From positions 744,001 to 808,000 of the forward strand of contig NZ_CP040272.1 of the NCBI RefSeq assembly GCF_013393905.1: a stretch of 64,000 nucleotides of DNA, in the 5' to 3' direction. This document shows, piece by piece, positions 8,036-17,246 of the stretch (position 1 is its first letter; each line of letters begins with the position of its first letter). The stretch comes from Nostoc sp. C052 (GTDB lineage: Bacteria > Cyanobacteriota > Cyanobacteriia > Cyanobacteriales > Nostocaceae). Made by a program: the position numbers and the translations under genes. The notes under the pieces were generated by a model. It made no database searches. It was not told the DNA's origin and saw nothing but the letters and a program-made list of their open reading frames with translations.

Positions 8036-8398
8036 TCAGTTGTCAGCGCAATCGAATTCTTTATCCAATAACTCTTCTTCCGTGGGCGGTTGTTCTGTAG
8101 CCGTTGTTGATATCCTCGTCACCTTCATGAAGTCATCAAGTCCAACTGCTGCATCCACCGATTTGGCGTATCGAATTTTATCTACAGCATTTGACCAGTG
8201 TGTGAGGTGTTGAAATATTACCCCAATCATTGAATTAGCTTTGTATACTCGATAAGTTCTGGGGCAAGCTCCGTCAATGTAAACCAGCTTGTATCCAGTG
8301 ATTTGTGTTACCTCTGCATTGGGGTCAGTTGGAGCTAGAAGTATTTTCTCTGTTGGATCATCTGACTGGGCTTCTTGAACAGAAAGTGTGGTAATCAT
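8036..8398 (-). CDS. Hypothetical protein
   Basis: The product has 120 residues. After an acidic N-terminus (DDPTEKILLAPTDPNAEV) comes a compact core: ITGYKLVYIDGACPRTYRVY and ANSMIGVIFQHLTHWSNAVDKI, then an acidic tail ending KEFDCADN. No catalytic motif or membrane segment is apparent. It leads the small minus-strand run of three genes. Function unknown. Confidence 0.5.
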   Translation of the reverse strand: MITTLSVQEAQSDDPTEKILLAPTDPNAEVTQITGYKLVYIDGACPRTYRVYKANSMIGVIFQHLTHWSNAVDKIRYAKSVDAAVGLDDFMKVTRISTTATEQPPTEEELLDKEFDCADN

Positions 8399-8655
8399 AT
8401 TTCATGTGCCATGATGATTTCGATTGTCTAAATTTCGGTTGAACGGCGATTGATTTTCTCTTGAACTGCGATGCCTGCGGCGGGCTGCGCCTACGCCTTT
8501 CTCACTTGCAGTACTAGTGATTCCTTACACATCTGCATTCACATCTGTCGGAGGTAGGAGAATTTTCTCTTGACACTCACCTACTTGAAGTAAGAGGTTA
8601 CTTGCTGCACTTTGTGTCATGATTGTTATTTCTAAAGCAGCGATTGAGCTTTGGA

Positions 8656-8692
8656 GGCGATTGCTCTTGTCTTGGGGGAGCAATCGCCTTTT
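8656..8692 (+). terminator. Rho-independent terminator-like hairpin
   Basis: An 11-bp perfect stem, GGCGATTGCTC with GAGCAATCGCC, closes an 11-base loop and is followed on the plus strand by TTTT. No clear plus-strand gene precedes it, so it may instead be a dispersed palindrome. Confidence 0.5.
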
Positions 8693-8706
8693 CTACCTTC
8701 AGCAAC

Positions 8707-8925
8707 TTACGCCGCGACTGCCGCTCGGACTCCCAACAACGCAATCACATCTTTGGCACAGCCAGCAACCCGATTTACCCCGTACTGTCTTGGTCGAGTG
8801 TACCAGCCTTGTTGATTGCACCCGATGAAGCCAACAGAATGCCCGTCTTGGTAGAGTTTGGTGCTAAACGAGAGCCAGTCAATCTCTCCATGATATAGAC
8901 CAAAAACAGCGCAGGCTTCCTCCAT
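8707..8925 (-). CDS. Doubtful small ORF
   Basis: A 72-residue frame, MEEACAVFGLYHGEIDW to GVNRVAGCAKDVIALLG. Its codon choice looks better than in the competing plus-strand frames over the same bases, but there is no strong ribosome-binding site and no family match. It could be the remnant of a longer gene. Confidence 0.25.
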   Translation of the reverse strand: MEEACAVFGLYHGEIDWLSFSTKLYQDGHSVGFIGCNQQGWYTRPRQYGVNRVAGCAKDVIALLGVRAAVAA

Positions 8926-9642
8926 CGGTGAGAAGTTAAGGTTATAGAGCTTTTGTCAATAAGCAATAGTACTTAAAATTTGGGTGAAATGGGGCTAATC
9001 AACAGAATTTTTGGGCTAGCGATCGCGTCATATTTAAAAGGATCATTCGTTCTTGCATCCAAATTCAGTAGAAAGCTTTATTTAATACTCACTTTTTTAG
9101 CAAATTTTCCGCAGAGTTACTAATTGACAAAAATGATTTCGTCTTAACCTCTCACGAATGCCTTGTGACTGGAATCACCTACAGTTCAGTAAATGGCTCG
9201 TTGGTGAAGTTCTCGTTGATAGTTAAGGCACGGTCAGGGCATGAGATTGCGATCGCAAACTTTTTCATGGTGGGCGGTCGCCTTTGTTTTCTGGCAGAGT
9301 GCTGTGTTAGGAACAAGGCACTCTAATGAATTCAGCTTTGCTGCAAAAAAGATTTCTAGACAGGGTGATTAGCAAATAACCAGTTTTTTAAGACTTGGTA
9401 GGTCATCGAGATCATCTTCGTTGGCTTGAGCATTACAAGTTTGGCTTCCGGCTGCTAGTCCCGGTGGCAATTGGTTTTGTGGTTAGTTGAATGAGTGAAT
9501 GTTTGGTAATTTGGCTTGCGAACCCTTGATTGCGTTCGGGTGCAGACGGTTCGTTTTTCTTACCCTCATGTACACAATATTAGTACACCTATTGGTAGTA
9601 GTCAATAAGGTAGTAGTTACTTTTAGTATAGAGATTTGTAAT

Positions 9643-9716
9643 ACTACTATTGGTTGCACATAAGCAACTCCAATACCAATAGATGTAAGTCCTATATGTT
9701 TACATCCAATAGTAGT
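9643..9716. promoter_or_regulatory. Nested palindromic operators before the XRE gene
   Basis: ACTACTATTGG at 9643-9653 is matched by its reverse complement CCAATAGTAGT at 9706-9716. Inside lie a further pair GATGTAA/TTACATC (9682-9688 and 9700-9706) and extra copies of CTATTGG and CCAATA from 9578 onward. The region ends 31 bases before the start of the helix-turn-helix gene, so autoregulation by that protein is the simplest reading. Confidence 0.6.
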
Positions 9717-9747
9717 ACCACTATAATAGGAGTATTATTTGGAGAGG

Positions 9748-10074
9748 ATGATTGTGTTTATCGCATTAAAAAAATTGAGAGAGGCTGCGGGTCTTTCTCA
9801 AAATGACCTAGCTAGAAAGACTGGTTATAGTCCTCAGTTCATCCAAAAAATTGAACAAAATAAGGTTAAATCACTGACATTAGATGCAGCAGCAAGATTC
9901 TGTGAAGCCCTTAATTGTAAGCCTGGAGACTTGCTTGAGGAAGGTGAGCCACCCAAAAGATTAAGAATAGAAAAAAGTGTCACTCTCAATTCTCAAGCAG
10001 AAACAGAGACTTTAGCTAATAGAAGGAAAATTCTGGGCGAAAGTGCAGAAGTTGATCTACTAAAAGCAGCGTAA
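9748..10074 (+). CDS. XRE-family helix-turn-helix regulator
   Basis: The product has 108 residues from the ATG at 9748, which has GGAGAGG just upstream. The helix-turn-helix (about residues 5-58) reads LKKLREAAGLSQNDLARKTG, then YSPQFIQKIEQNKVKSLTL and ARFCEALNCKPGDLLEEG; this is the compact HTH_26/XRE type found in phage repressors, addiction modules and plasmid regulators. The C-terminal 45 residues are basic and helical without a known domain. Palindromes directly upstream are probable binding sites, so it likely controls its own transcription and perhaps the genes that follow. Confidence 0.85.
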   Translation: MIVFIALKKLREAAGLSQNDLARKTGYSPQFIQKIEQNKVKSLTLDAAARFCEALNCKPGDLLEEGEPPKRLRIEKSVTLNSQAETETLANRRKILGESAEVDLLKAA

Positions 10075-10262
10075 AAGCTAAAAGCGACCGCCCGCCGACC
10101 AAAGCAATGCGATCGCCTGCTCAATCCGTTGATCACAAAGTGAGCTTATTATAATGCTGACACATTTTTGTGCAAATACCCTTCAGTATCTTCTCAGTTC
10201 ACTTTGGTTAAACTGCAACACCCCAACTTTCAAGCATTTACCATACATAGTGGGCAAGAGAT

Positions 10263-11249
10263 ATGCTGACACTAGACAGAGAACAAACAACGGCACTCGA
10301 TTACAGTGTTGTCAACACCAGCATCCAGGAAACCTTCACTGCCATCGATAGGTTCGAGTGGCAAGCAATAGATGAACTACGTCTAATGCGAGACAACCAC
10401 TATTACAAAGATGGTGTATATCTCAGCTTTGAGGACCATTGTGAAAAAGAGCTAATCAAACATGGCGGATATCGGCGGGTCAGAGATTTGCTGTCTGCGA
10501 AGAAAGTAGTTGATACTCTGCCAGAGGAACTTAGGGAAAAGATTACTAAACCCTCTCAAACTCGCCCCTTACTCCGGCTGGTTAAAACTCCTGATAAGTT
10601 ACAGGAAGTCGTAGCGATCGCGTCCCAAGAAAGCTTATACGAGATGGAATCACTACGGCAGTTGGAGACTGAGAATCAGCAACTCCTTTCTCGCATTCAG
10701 GAATTAGAACACGCCGTACAACAGCATCCGGTTCAACAGTGGGGGAATACGATGACCCAGCAAGCGACCAAAGTTTTGAACAAGCAAGTCAAGCTTGCCT
10801 TGGAGAAAACTATTGATTTGCGATCGCTAGCCCAAGAACCACCCAAGGAGAACGCCCAAGAATGTCTGCGGCTCATGGGCATGGCACTGAAAAACCTTGC
10901 CAGTGCTATGAACAATACTCAAGCATTGGAGGCTGCGGCGATAATTCTGGGGAGTGAACCGACACAATCCGCGATCGCCTATCGAGCCGAACAACTGGAA
11001 ATGTTGCCTCAGGCTGTTAGCGATATTAGGGCAGTGCTAGCTAAATCAGGGTGTACTTGGCAGGATTACTGGGCAGTGGCGCAAGAATATGAGGTAATTA
11101 AATCAGATTATTTGGCAGAATTGACCACCCAAGAGATTGATTTAATTACTGCTTTACAGAAGGCATCCTCTCAACCAGACACCATTGGCATCGGCTCTAT
11201 CGTTGCCCATGCAGACCCCTACCGCACTTTGTATGTGGAGAGAGGCTAG
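10263..11249 (+). CDS. Hypothetical coiled-coil protein of plasmid/phage type
   Basis: The product has 328 residues. The N-terminal third contains FTAIDRFEWQAIDELRLMRDNHYYKDG and SFEDHCEKELIKHGGYRRVRDLL, a layout seen in KilA-like and ParB-associated proteins of mobile DNA that sense plant-type 'YLSFEDHC' modules. A coiled coil follows (YEMESLRQLETENQQLLSRIQELEHAV), then a helical C-terminal domain. No enzyme motif is seen. It stands downstream of the XRE regulator and ends with a tiny coupled frame. A role in replication or maintenance of a mobile element is possible but unproved. Confidence 0.65.
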   Translation: MLTLDREQTTALDYSVVNTSIQETFTAIDRFEWQAIDELRLMRDNHYYKDGVYLSFEDHCEKELIKHGGYRRVRDLLSAKKVVDTLPEELREKITKPSQTRPLLRLVKTPDKLQEVVAIASQESLYEMESLRQLETENQQLLSRIQELEHAVQQHPVQQWGNTMTQQATKVLNKQVKLALEKTIDLRSLAQEPPKENAQECLRLMGMALKNLASAMNNTQALEAAAIILGSEPTQSAIAYRAEQLEMLPQAVSDIRAVLAKSGCTWQDYWAVAQEYEVIKSDYLAELTTQEIDLITALQKASSQPDTIGIGSIVAHADPYRTLYVERG

Positions 11250-11363
11250 GTGATAGAAGAATTAGAAGATGAGGTGATAGTGGCTTGGGATCACTGGAAG
11301 GAAAGATCAAAAAAGACTGATAGGTATTTCCGAGACGAGTTGCGGTTTTGGCAACCTCAATAG
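11250..11363 (+). CDS. Tiny ORF coupled to upstream gene
   Basis: A GTG directly after the TAG of the preceding gene opens a 37-residue frame, MIEELEDEVIVAWDHWKERS to ELRFWQPQ. Acidic N-terminus, basic C-terminus. The zero-base spacing argues for coupled translation. No known family. Confidence 0.35.
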   Translation: MIEELEDEVIVAWDHWKERSKKTDRYFRDELRFWQPQ

Positions 11364-11467
11364 GTTTTCAGTGACCCGGTGACTTTTTAGATAACCAAAT
11401 ACAAGTACCAAGCCCCGCATCACAGTGGGGGAAATTTCCGTGCGTCAACATAACAGGAGATTGTAAA

Positions 11468-12673
11468 ATGACTGCAACTATCGCAAGACCCAAACTCAAA
11501 AAGGCTGCTGTTAGCAAGAAGGAATCCCCGTATAAGCGGCTTCATGTAATTATTCCCATCGAAGATTTGCTCTGGGCATCGCAACACAAGCCTTCAGTTA
11601 CGCAATTGTGGCAGGAGTGCTGGACGGTTGACCCCTATGGTTCTCGGTGGATGCCGCTAACTTCTGCTTTGGGGTACAGTACTTTTATCTCTGCGAGGAA
11701 AATTCTATCTGAAAGCGGGTTGTTCATTTTCAAACCCGACAAGTCGATTCAGGATGGTAGGGAAACGGCTAGCTGGATGGTGAAGAATTTACATGGTAGT
11801 CGGATGAAGGAATTTTGGGAGAAAGCCAATGCTGAAAATCAGCAATCAGATTCTCAAAAACAAGAACCAGATTCTCAAAAACGAGAATCAAATGCTGAGA
11901 TTTCAGATAAAGATGCTGGCTGTGAAGGAATGGGTGCTTTGAATCAAGCATCTATTTTAGGTCAAAGTGAGTCAGAGCAAGGGTTATGTGAACCCTCACG
12001 AACTGCCCAGGAACATCTCACCAACTCATTTGATGAGTTGGTGAGATGTTTCTCTGACACGCTAAATGAGATTTTGGACTGTGAGGAGACGGCTCATGCG
12101 CCCTTGGGAGGCGCGTCGCCTCGGTCTGTTCAAGGCGTGTCAGAGAAGGAGGAAGAAGTAGAACAAAGTAATTCCGCTTCGTTGTCGGGAGAAAATCAAG
12201 TCTCTGGTTTTGAGCCGAAAGACTGTAATGAAGGCACTTGTTCCGCCGCGCCCGTGTCATTAAATCAAAGTGAGATATTTGAATGGTTGGATAGAGCAAA
12301 CGTTGGAGAATGCCCCCCATTGTGGGTAATTCAATATTTGCTAGACAGCAAGTATTACGCCAGCATGAGGGCAACAATCAGCAAGTTTGAGAAGCAGTGG
12401 AATCTATCTGTAATCAATTATCAGGTGCAAAAATCTAATGAGGCGTTGTTTACCGCAGAAGACATCGCCATGAGATCCAAAGCTAGACTATTGCGAATGG
12501 AGAAACTGAAGAAGGCTTCTCTGATTGGGGAAAATCCTGGTTTTGACTTCCTCCAACAATGCTGGAATGATGACCCTGCCTTGCAGATCATATCAGCTAT
12601 TTCTTATCAACGATTTATTACTACGGGAGCTAGGAAAAGATTTAGCAACATTAATCGATATCACCTTCCATGA
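11468..12673 (+). CDS. Putative winged-helix replication-type protein
   Basis: The product has 401 residues with an AGGAGA site before the ATG. Residues about 20-115 (RLHVIIPIEDLLWASQHKP, TQLWQECWTVDPYGSRWMPLTSALGYSTFISARKIL, GLFIFKP) look like a winged-helix domain repeated in diverged form near the C-terminus (LWQECW/FLQQCWNDDP). The middle (130-270) is low-complexity, Gln/Ser/Glu rich, and includes a repeat-derived segment HAPLGGASPRSVQG encoded by a GC-rich palindrome. Genes like this accompany plasmids and phage-like islands in Nostocales. The C-terminus overlaps another fragment in a different frame and may be truncated. Confidence 0.55.
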   Translation: MTATIARPKLKKAAVSKKESPYKRLHVIIPIEDLLWASQHKPSVTQLWQECWTVDPYGSRWMPLTSALGYSTFISARKILSESGLFIFKPDKSIQDGRETASWMVKNLHGSRMKEFWEKANAENQQSDSQKQEPDSQKRESNAEISDKDAGCEGMGALNQASILGQSESEQGLCEPSRTAQEHLTNSFDELVRCFSDTLNEILDCEETAHAPLGGASPRSVQGVSEKEEEVEQSNSASLSGENQVSGFEPKDCNEGTCSAAPVSLNQSEIFEWLDRANVGECPPLWVIQYLLDSKYYASMRATISKFEKQWNLSVINYQVQKSNEALFTAEDIAMRSKARLLRMEKLKKASLIGENPGFDFLQQCWNDDPALQIISAISYQRFITTGARKRFSNINRYHLP

Positions 12674-12821
12674 AGTCGAGCGCAAAGATGTATGTCGCAT
12701 CACCGTAAAACCTTCACCACGTCCAGTATTGTATGACTTGAAGAAGATTTTGGACAGATTTTGGAAGGAGAAGTTGGACAAGTTGCAAGCTGAAATAGTT
12801 ATAACTTCGTTAAGGTCTTAA
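12525..12821 (+). pseudogene. Remnant of a longer gene with an AlbA_2-like end
   Basis: In a frame different from the gene ending at 12673 the bases read LLLRELGKDLATLIDITFHEVERKDVCRITVKPSPRPV. The string FHE-x-KDVCR-x-x-V-x-PSPRPV resembles the end of Schlafen AlbA_2 domains, which normally continue to a Y/F-V-R-x-GNST motif. That motif is missing here and replaced by KKILDRFWKEKLDKL. I read this as the fused tail of two broken genes. Confidence 0.45.
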
Positions 12822-13300
12822 TCAAGCGATCGCAACTTTGGATAAAGAAAATGGACATAATAACAAAAATGGAAGAAGGATATGGACGCAAATCCATATA
12901 AATAATATTCAGATGTCAACTTTTCCCTAACTTCTGGGATTTCTTACAGTGTTGCGATCGCTTGCCGCCCTTGTCATCGCTATTAGCAAAACCTTTATCT
13001 TGCATATAGGGAGATAGTTTGAGCAGTTTAGCTTTCTTTTATGTTATTTTTTGGACGTTTTTGGAACGTAAAGTTGGACATACATTTTTGGAAGGTAAAG
13101 GTGGTCAAACTGTCCAAAATCTTCTTCAAGTCACATATTGATTTAAGTCAAAACCAAGGGTCAGAAAAAACAACCCTGTTTATTTGTGCGGAGTGGAAAT
13201 TTAACTAGTAAGCTAACAACAGACGAAGATATTGAAAACTATTGCAAATCTCGCTGGGAAAAATTATTTTGAAGTTTCTGGAGCAAAAAGTGAATGTCAG
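12822..13300. other. No gene seen
   Basis: About 480 bases between the preceding fragment and a metallopeptidase scrap. It contains short stretches that repeat parts of the preceding tail (TTGGACATA, GGAAGGTAAAG, GTTGGACA), suggesting decayed duplicated sequence, but no frame with a start and family match. Confidence 0.5.
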
Positions 13301-13401
13301 TCTTGGAATATGTGTTAGCTCATGAGATTGTTCACTTGCTGCACCGCAATCATGGTAATACTTTCTGGGAAGCGCTCTCTCGCGTAATGTCCAGACTGTA
13401 G
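13301..13401 (+). pseudogene. YgjP/DUF45 metallopeptidase, C-terminal scrap
   Basis: The frame reads VLEYVLAHEIVHLLHRNHGN then TFWEALSRVMSRL and stop. HE-x-x-H with a following H-x-x-x-FW is the zinc site of the YgjP-like M48/DUF45 family, often found with type I restriction systems. The N-terminal 80% of the protein is absent. Only about 33 codons remain. Confidence 0.7.
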
Positions 13402-13529
13402 GGAGCGTAAAGCTCACCTCGAACCTTGGGAAGCGTAAATATGACTGGGGGATGTTTTACTGGGGCTGGCTTTTTACTATCAATGAAAGTGAAAAAGTCA
13501 TCGCCTGGACAAATGAGTTTACCTTGGGA

Positions 13530-13680
13530 CAACCCCTTTGGGGAAGTCAAAAATCAAAAGTCAAAAAAGAAGTATTCCTATAATGCAAATATACGTTATC
13601 ACTGTAGTGTTCAAATTTATTTGTGAGGTTCTTAATTTTGACTTTTGACTTGATACTTTTGACTTCCCCGAAGGGGTCGC
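13530..13680. repeat. Palindromic MITE-like element
   Basis: CCCCTTTGGGGAAGTCAAAA at the left and TTTTGACTTCCCCGAAGGGG at the right are near-perfect inverted ends of a roughly 150-bp unit with AGTCAAAA repeats inside each arm and a non-palindromic centre. No coding. Its size and form fit a small non-autonomous element or a fold-back repeat. Confidence 0.6.
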
Positions 13681-13789
13681 CAGGTATCGGATTTATGAAA
13701 TGCTGATTACTACGTGGAAAATAAGGCAGAAATAAATGGTTACAAACTTTTGAAAGCCTTATAGCAACGCGAGAAAAGAAGGGAGTGGA

Positions 13790-13842
13790 AAGTTAGCCCT
13801 GAGGGACGGGCCTGAACACTAGGTAGCCCTCCTCTACCATAC
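13790..13842. other. GC-rich structured segment, possible RNA fragment
   Basis: This short GC-rich patch in AT-rich surroundings holds CCCTGAGGG, then GGGC and GCCC closing CCTGAACACTAGG. The pattern resembles a piece of structured RNA such as a group II intron domain I fragment, but I cannot confirm it. It lies just beyond the end of the second ATPase gene. Confidence 0.3.
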
Positions 13843-15326
13843 GCTGAGTTTTATTTTATATGCTTTATTAAATCGTAGTAGCTTACAAAACTACCTCTTG
13901 AGCGGCTCGTAGTGTCCTCTATTTTCTCATCATACCATCCTACTGCCTTGGCAAACTGCAAATAATTTTCATTGTCTTTGTCGTTCCAGTCTTCAGATTT
14001 TACACCCAGCCTATTCTTAGTGCTGATTCATATTTTCTTTTGCACACTAAAGCCAAAACGGTTATCAGAATTGCTGATCCAAAGCTGGTCTATTTTTCGC
14101 AGGTCGTCACAAGAGAAACTATTAATTTGTTTATAATCTAAATATCTTTCTGTTTCTCTTTTAGCAATATTAAGCATGAGATTATCTGTTTCTCTGTCAG
14201 CCAACTCCCAATTTTTTGCCTTCAGAAAATATCCAAGTTGAGCATATAAATGTTGTGTTAGGGATTCTTAAACCTGTTTTTTTAATTCTTTATCTTGAAG
14301 GCTGAGTTTAATTAAACTCCGATGAACTGATTCAATATTTTCGCCTGTGAGCAATTGATTGTCTTTAGTGAAATCAGTTTCATTGGGATTAGCTTTTAGG
14401 ATATTAAATGCTTGAGTATAAGATGCTATGGCATTCTGGGTTTGTTTGTTTTTGGCTAGTAAATCACCTTGACTTTTCTGGACTAATACCTTAACTTGTA
14501 AGCCTTGCTTAGATTCTAAAACTTTATGATCCGCTTTTTGTAATAACCCCTGACTTTGCTTAATTTCTGATTCTGCCTCTTTCAGATTTTTTAACTGTTG
14601 ATGTGCTTGTGAAGTAGTAGCAAAAACTAATGCTTGTTTAAGTTGATGATTACTAACGTTAAAAGATAAGGCAGACAGTCTCAAAGCTTCATTTGAATTA
14701 AAAGTAATTCCTTCAGAATTAGAGTCAGTATTTTTCTCTAATACTCCAGCTAGTTTGTTTAAATTTTGAACAGCTACAACTTCATCGTGAGTTTCATCAA
14801 GTTGTTTTCTACTGGACAATCCTACAATTGCCGATCCTATTAATGTTACAATTAAAGCAATTGCTCCAATACTAGTTATTCGTTGAGCTTTCTGATTAGC
14901 CTTACTAAGTAATTGGTTTCTGGCTTGTGTTGCATCCTTATCTTTCCTCTCTCTTTCTAATGTAGCCTCTTGTTCCTTAACAGCAATCTCCTCCTGAATT
15001 TCTTTCTCTTTACTAGCTGCTAAATACTGCTTATCCTGATAACTTAAGTTCTTATCTCTTGCCCATTCTTCTGCTGATTGTAAAGCCTTGCCTCGCAGCA
15101 GGCGTGAGTCATCAGCACCTCCAGAAGCCACCCAAAAGCGAAAATTCTCAGAATAGGGACGCAGGTTGTTTAGTTGGTTTTCAATCCAATTAAAATCAAA
15201 TATCTCACGATAAATCTGGTTATAGATTCTCAGCTTCCCTTGCTGTCTAACAACTAATCCTGAAAGCTGTAACTCGCTTTGCTCCAAAGTATCATCTGCT
15301 ATTATCTCAACTTCTTCAAGGGGCGA

Positions 15327-16636
15327 CAAGCGAGCTAAAGAGCTTGCTGTATAAGCTTCATAGCCCTTAAACCTTGCTGATAATATGCTTTCTTATTGCG
15401 AATGAAACTGACCAGTTCCTCGACCCATGCTTGACACTCATGCCAAGCTACTATCCAATTTTGACCATATAAACCTATCCAGAAATTACTGTGACGTTTT
15501 TGATTTCTATTTTTTTCTTGGCTACGACAAATATATGATTCTTGTTTTTGAAATTTAGTCCTTTGTCCATGTAACCAAGCACTAGTCATAGCTAAAGCAA
15601 TTAAGAAAATCAAACGTACAAGTCTATCAGGGTTGGCTTGAGAAGCTTCTAGATTATAACCACCTGTTTTGCAATCTTTGAACATCGCTTCAATGCCAAA
15701 ACGTTGACCATATATTTTGAGGGCAGTGTTTAAATCAGGTAAATTAGTTAATAAGTACCAAGCTTCTTTTTCTTGTTTACCTCTATACTTTCGTTTCCAG
15801 TAAACTCCTAAGTTAAACCTACCAAAACCCCGTTTTTGAGTAAACTTAACATTGGGATAAAACTGGCGGATGCCTGGATAAATCTCAATACTACTTAAAG
15901 GCTGAAATTTTTGCCCTTTTTGGCGGTAAGTAGTATCCTTTTTCTGACGAAATACAAAACTGAGGTTCTGCTTGTGGAGCCAATGCGCCAGTTCTACACT
16001 GTGAAATTCTCTATCTCCAATAATTACTAATTTGTACGTTTTTAATAAACGAATTACTGGGCGTAATACTTTTTGCTGTTCAGTGAGATTACTGCAACCA
16101 TCTTTCTCTAACAGACACCAATATATTGGCCACGCTCTTTTTTGGTAAATTACGCTAACCATCAACACATTGTTTTCTTTCCACTGTGTTCTATCCATTG
16201 CAATGGCTAATTGTGACCCTACTTGAAAATGTCGGTTAATTATTGCTTCAATGATAGGAAACCACAGCAATACTACACTCAAGGCATTTAGTGTTAAAAA
16301 CCTTTGAATATGCCGTCTACGACTGTTTTGTTGTATAGGTAAAGGTAGGGTCGCTGCCAGCCTTTCTATCTTCACCTGTTTCTGATTTTGTAACAACCAC
16401 ACCAACATCTTCAGGGTGATTAACTGTGCTTTATTTAGGTATTTTTCTAAGAAGTTTTGGTAGAATGATGCCAGCATTATGACGACGGTCTTGGTCAAAT
16501 TACGAGACCGTTCTTTTTTACCATTAAACTGTACCCTACAGGTAACCCCTTAATAACTGTACAGTTCATTCTCAATAAACACACAAATTTTTTCAGGGGT
16601 CTGTGCCTCCCAAACCTTTAGCTTGCACGGTTGAGA
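15327..16636 (-). mobile_element. IS4-family insertion sequence
   Basis: The element interrupts the second ATPase gene. GGCGA stands on both sides (15322-15326 and 16637-16641) and removal with one copy restores the frame RQSPLEEVE, which fixes the borders. The two ends share CAAGC/CGAGCTAAAG-type inverted sequence but not base for base from the tips. A hairpin with GGTCT/AGACC arms followed by TTTTTT lies just outside the transposase start at about 16475-16520. Confidence 0.8.
15335..16477 (-). CDS. IS4-family transposase, apparently intact
   Basis: About 380 residues from the ATG at 16477 (MLASFYQNFLEKYLNKAQL); a start seven codons earlier is possible. The RNase H-type DDE domain shows LAIAMDRTQW (first Asp), LVIIGDREFHSVELAHWL (second Asp) and YGQRFGIEAMFKDCK, the Y-(2)-R-(3)-E-(6)-K signature of IS4. 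The frame is open throughout, so the protein may still be active. It ends close to the element's tip. Confidence 0.9.
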   Translation of the reverse strand: MLASFYQNFLEKYLNKAQLITLKMLVWLLQNQKQVKIERLAATLPLPIQQNSRRRHIQRFLTLNALSVVLLWFPIIEAIINRHFQVGSQLAIAMDRTQWKENNVLMVSVIYQKRAWPIYWCLLEKDGCSNLTEQQKVLRPVIRLLKTYKLVIIGDREFHSVELAHWLHKQNLSFVFRQKKDTTYRQKGQKFQPLSSIEIYPGIRQFYPNVKFTQKRGFGRFNLGVYWKRKYRGKQEKEAWYLLTNLPDLNTALKIYGQRFGIEAMFKDCKTGGYNLEASQANPDRLVRLIFLIALAMTSAWLHGQRTKFQKQESYICRSQEKNRNQKRHSNFWIGLYGQNWIVAWHECQAWVEELVSFIRNKKAYYQQGLRAMKLIQQAL

Positions 16637-17246
16637 GGCGATTGTCGCCCCTTGAACTCAACTTCTTTCTCACTCAATCTGACTTGTTGGTACAGTTCTA
16701 GTAAATACCCTGCCCGTTGTTCATCCCGCAAAATCCTTGCTTGGATTGTTCGCAGATGTTCAGGTTCATCAAGTGATTCCCAGTTTTCAATAATCCGCGA
16801 TCTAACAACTTGTTCTACTGAACGAGGATTTTCTTCTTCAGATTCTTCAACCATGAACTGACAGAGCTTTTGAGTCAGGAATGGTTGCCCCCCAGTCCAC
16901 TGCAAAATCTCCTGTATTATCGCTTGGGGATTATTAAACTTCTCATGCAAACCCTTTTCTAATGGTTCAGCTTCATGCAATTGAAAACTCTTGAGAGAGA
17001 TAGCTTTACCAATATTAAACGGAGTACGCTGTTTATCTGCAATCAAATTACTCGGTGATGCTACACCTAATAAACAAAAAGTTAGGCGATTATATTCAGG
17101 GTTATCAACACGCTTGTTATAACAAGCACGAATCAATGCAAAAAAGTCATCTGTGGGAAAATTTAAACTGAGTACGCTATCAATTTCATCAATAAAGATA
17201 ACGATATCTTCTTGAACTTCAACAAGTAATACTTCTTCCAAAAACT

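Larger units (their letters stand above)
8399..9747. other. Long low-content intergenic stretch
   Basis: About 1.35 kb with little convincing coding. It holds a repeat-type string (GCGATGCCTGCGGCGGGCTG at about 8468), a terminator-like hairpin at 8656-8692, one weak minus-strand frame at 8707-8925, HIP1 sites, and at its right end the palindromic operator region of the XRE regulator gene. The rest, about 8930-9550, shows no frame with a start site and family match. Confidence 0.6.
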
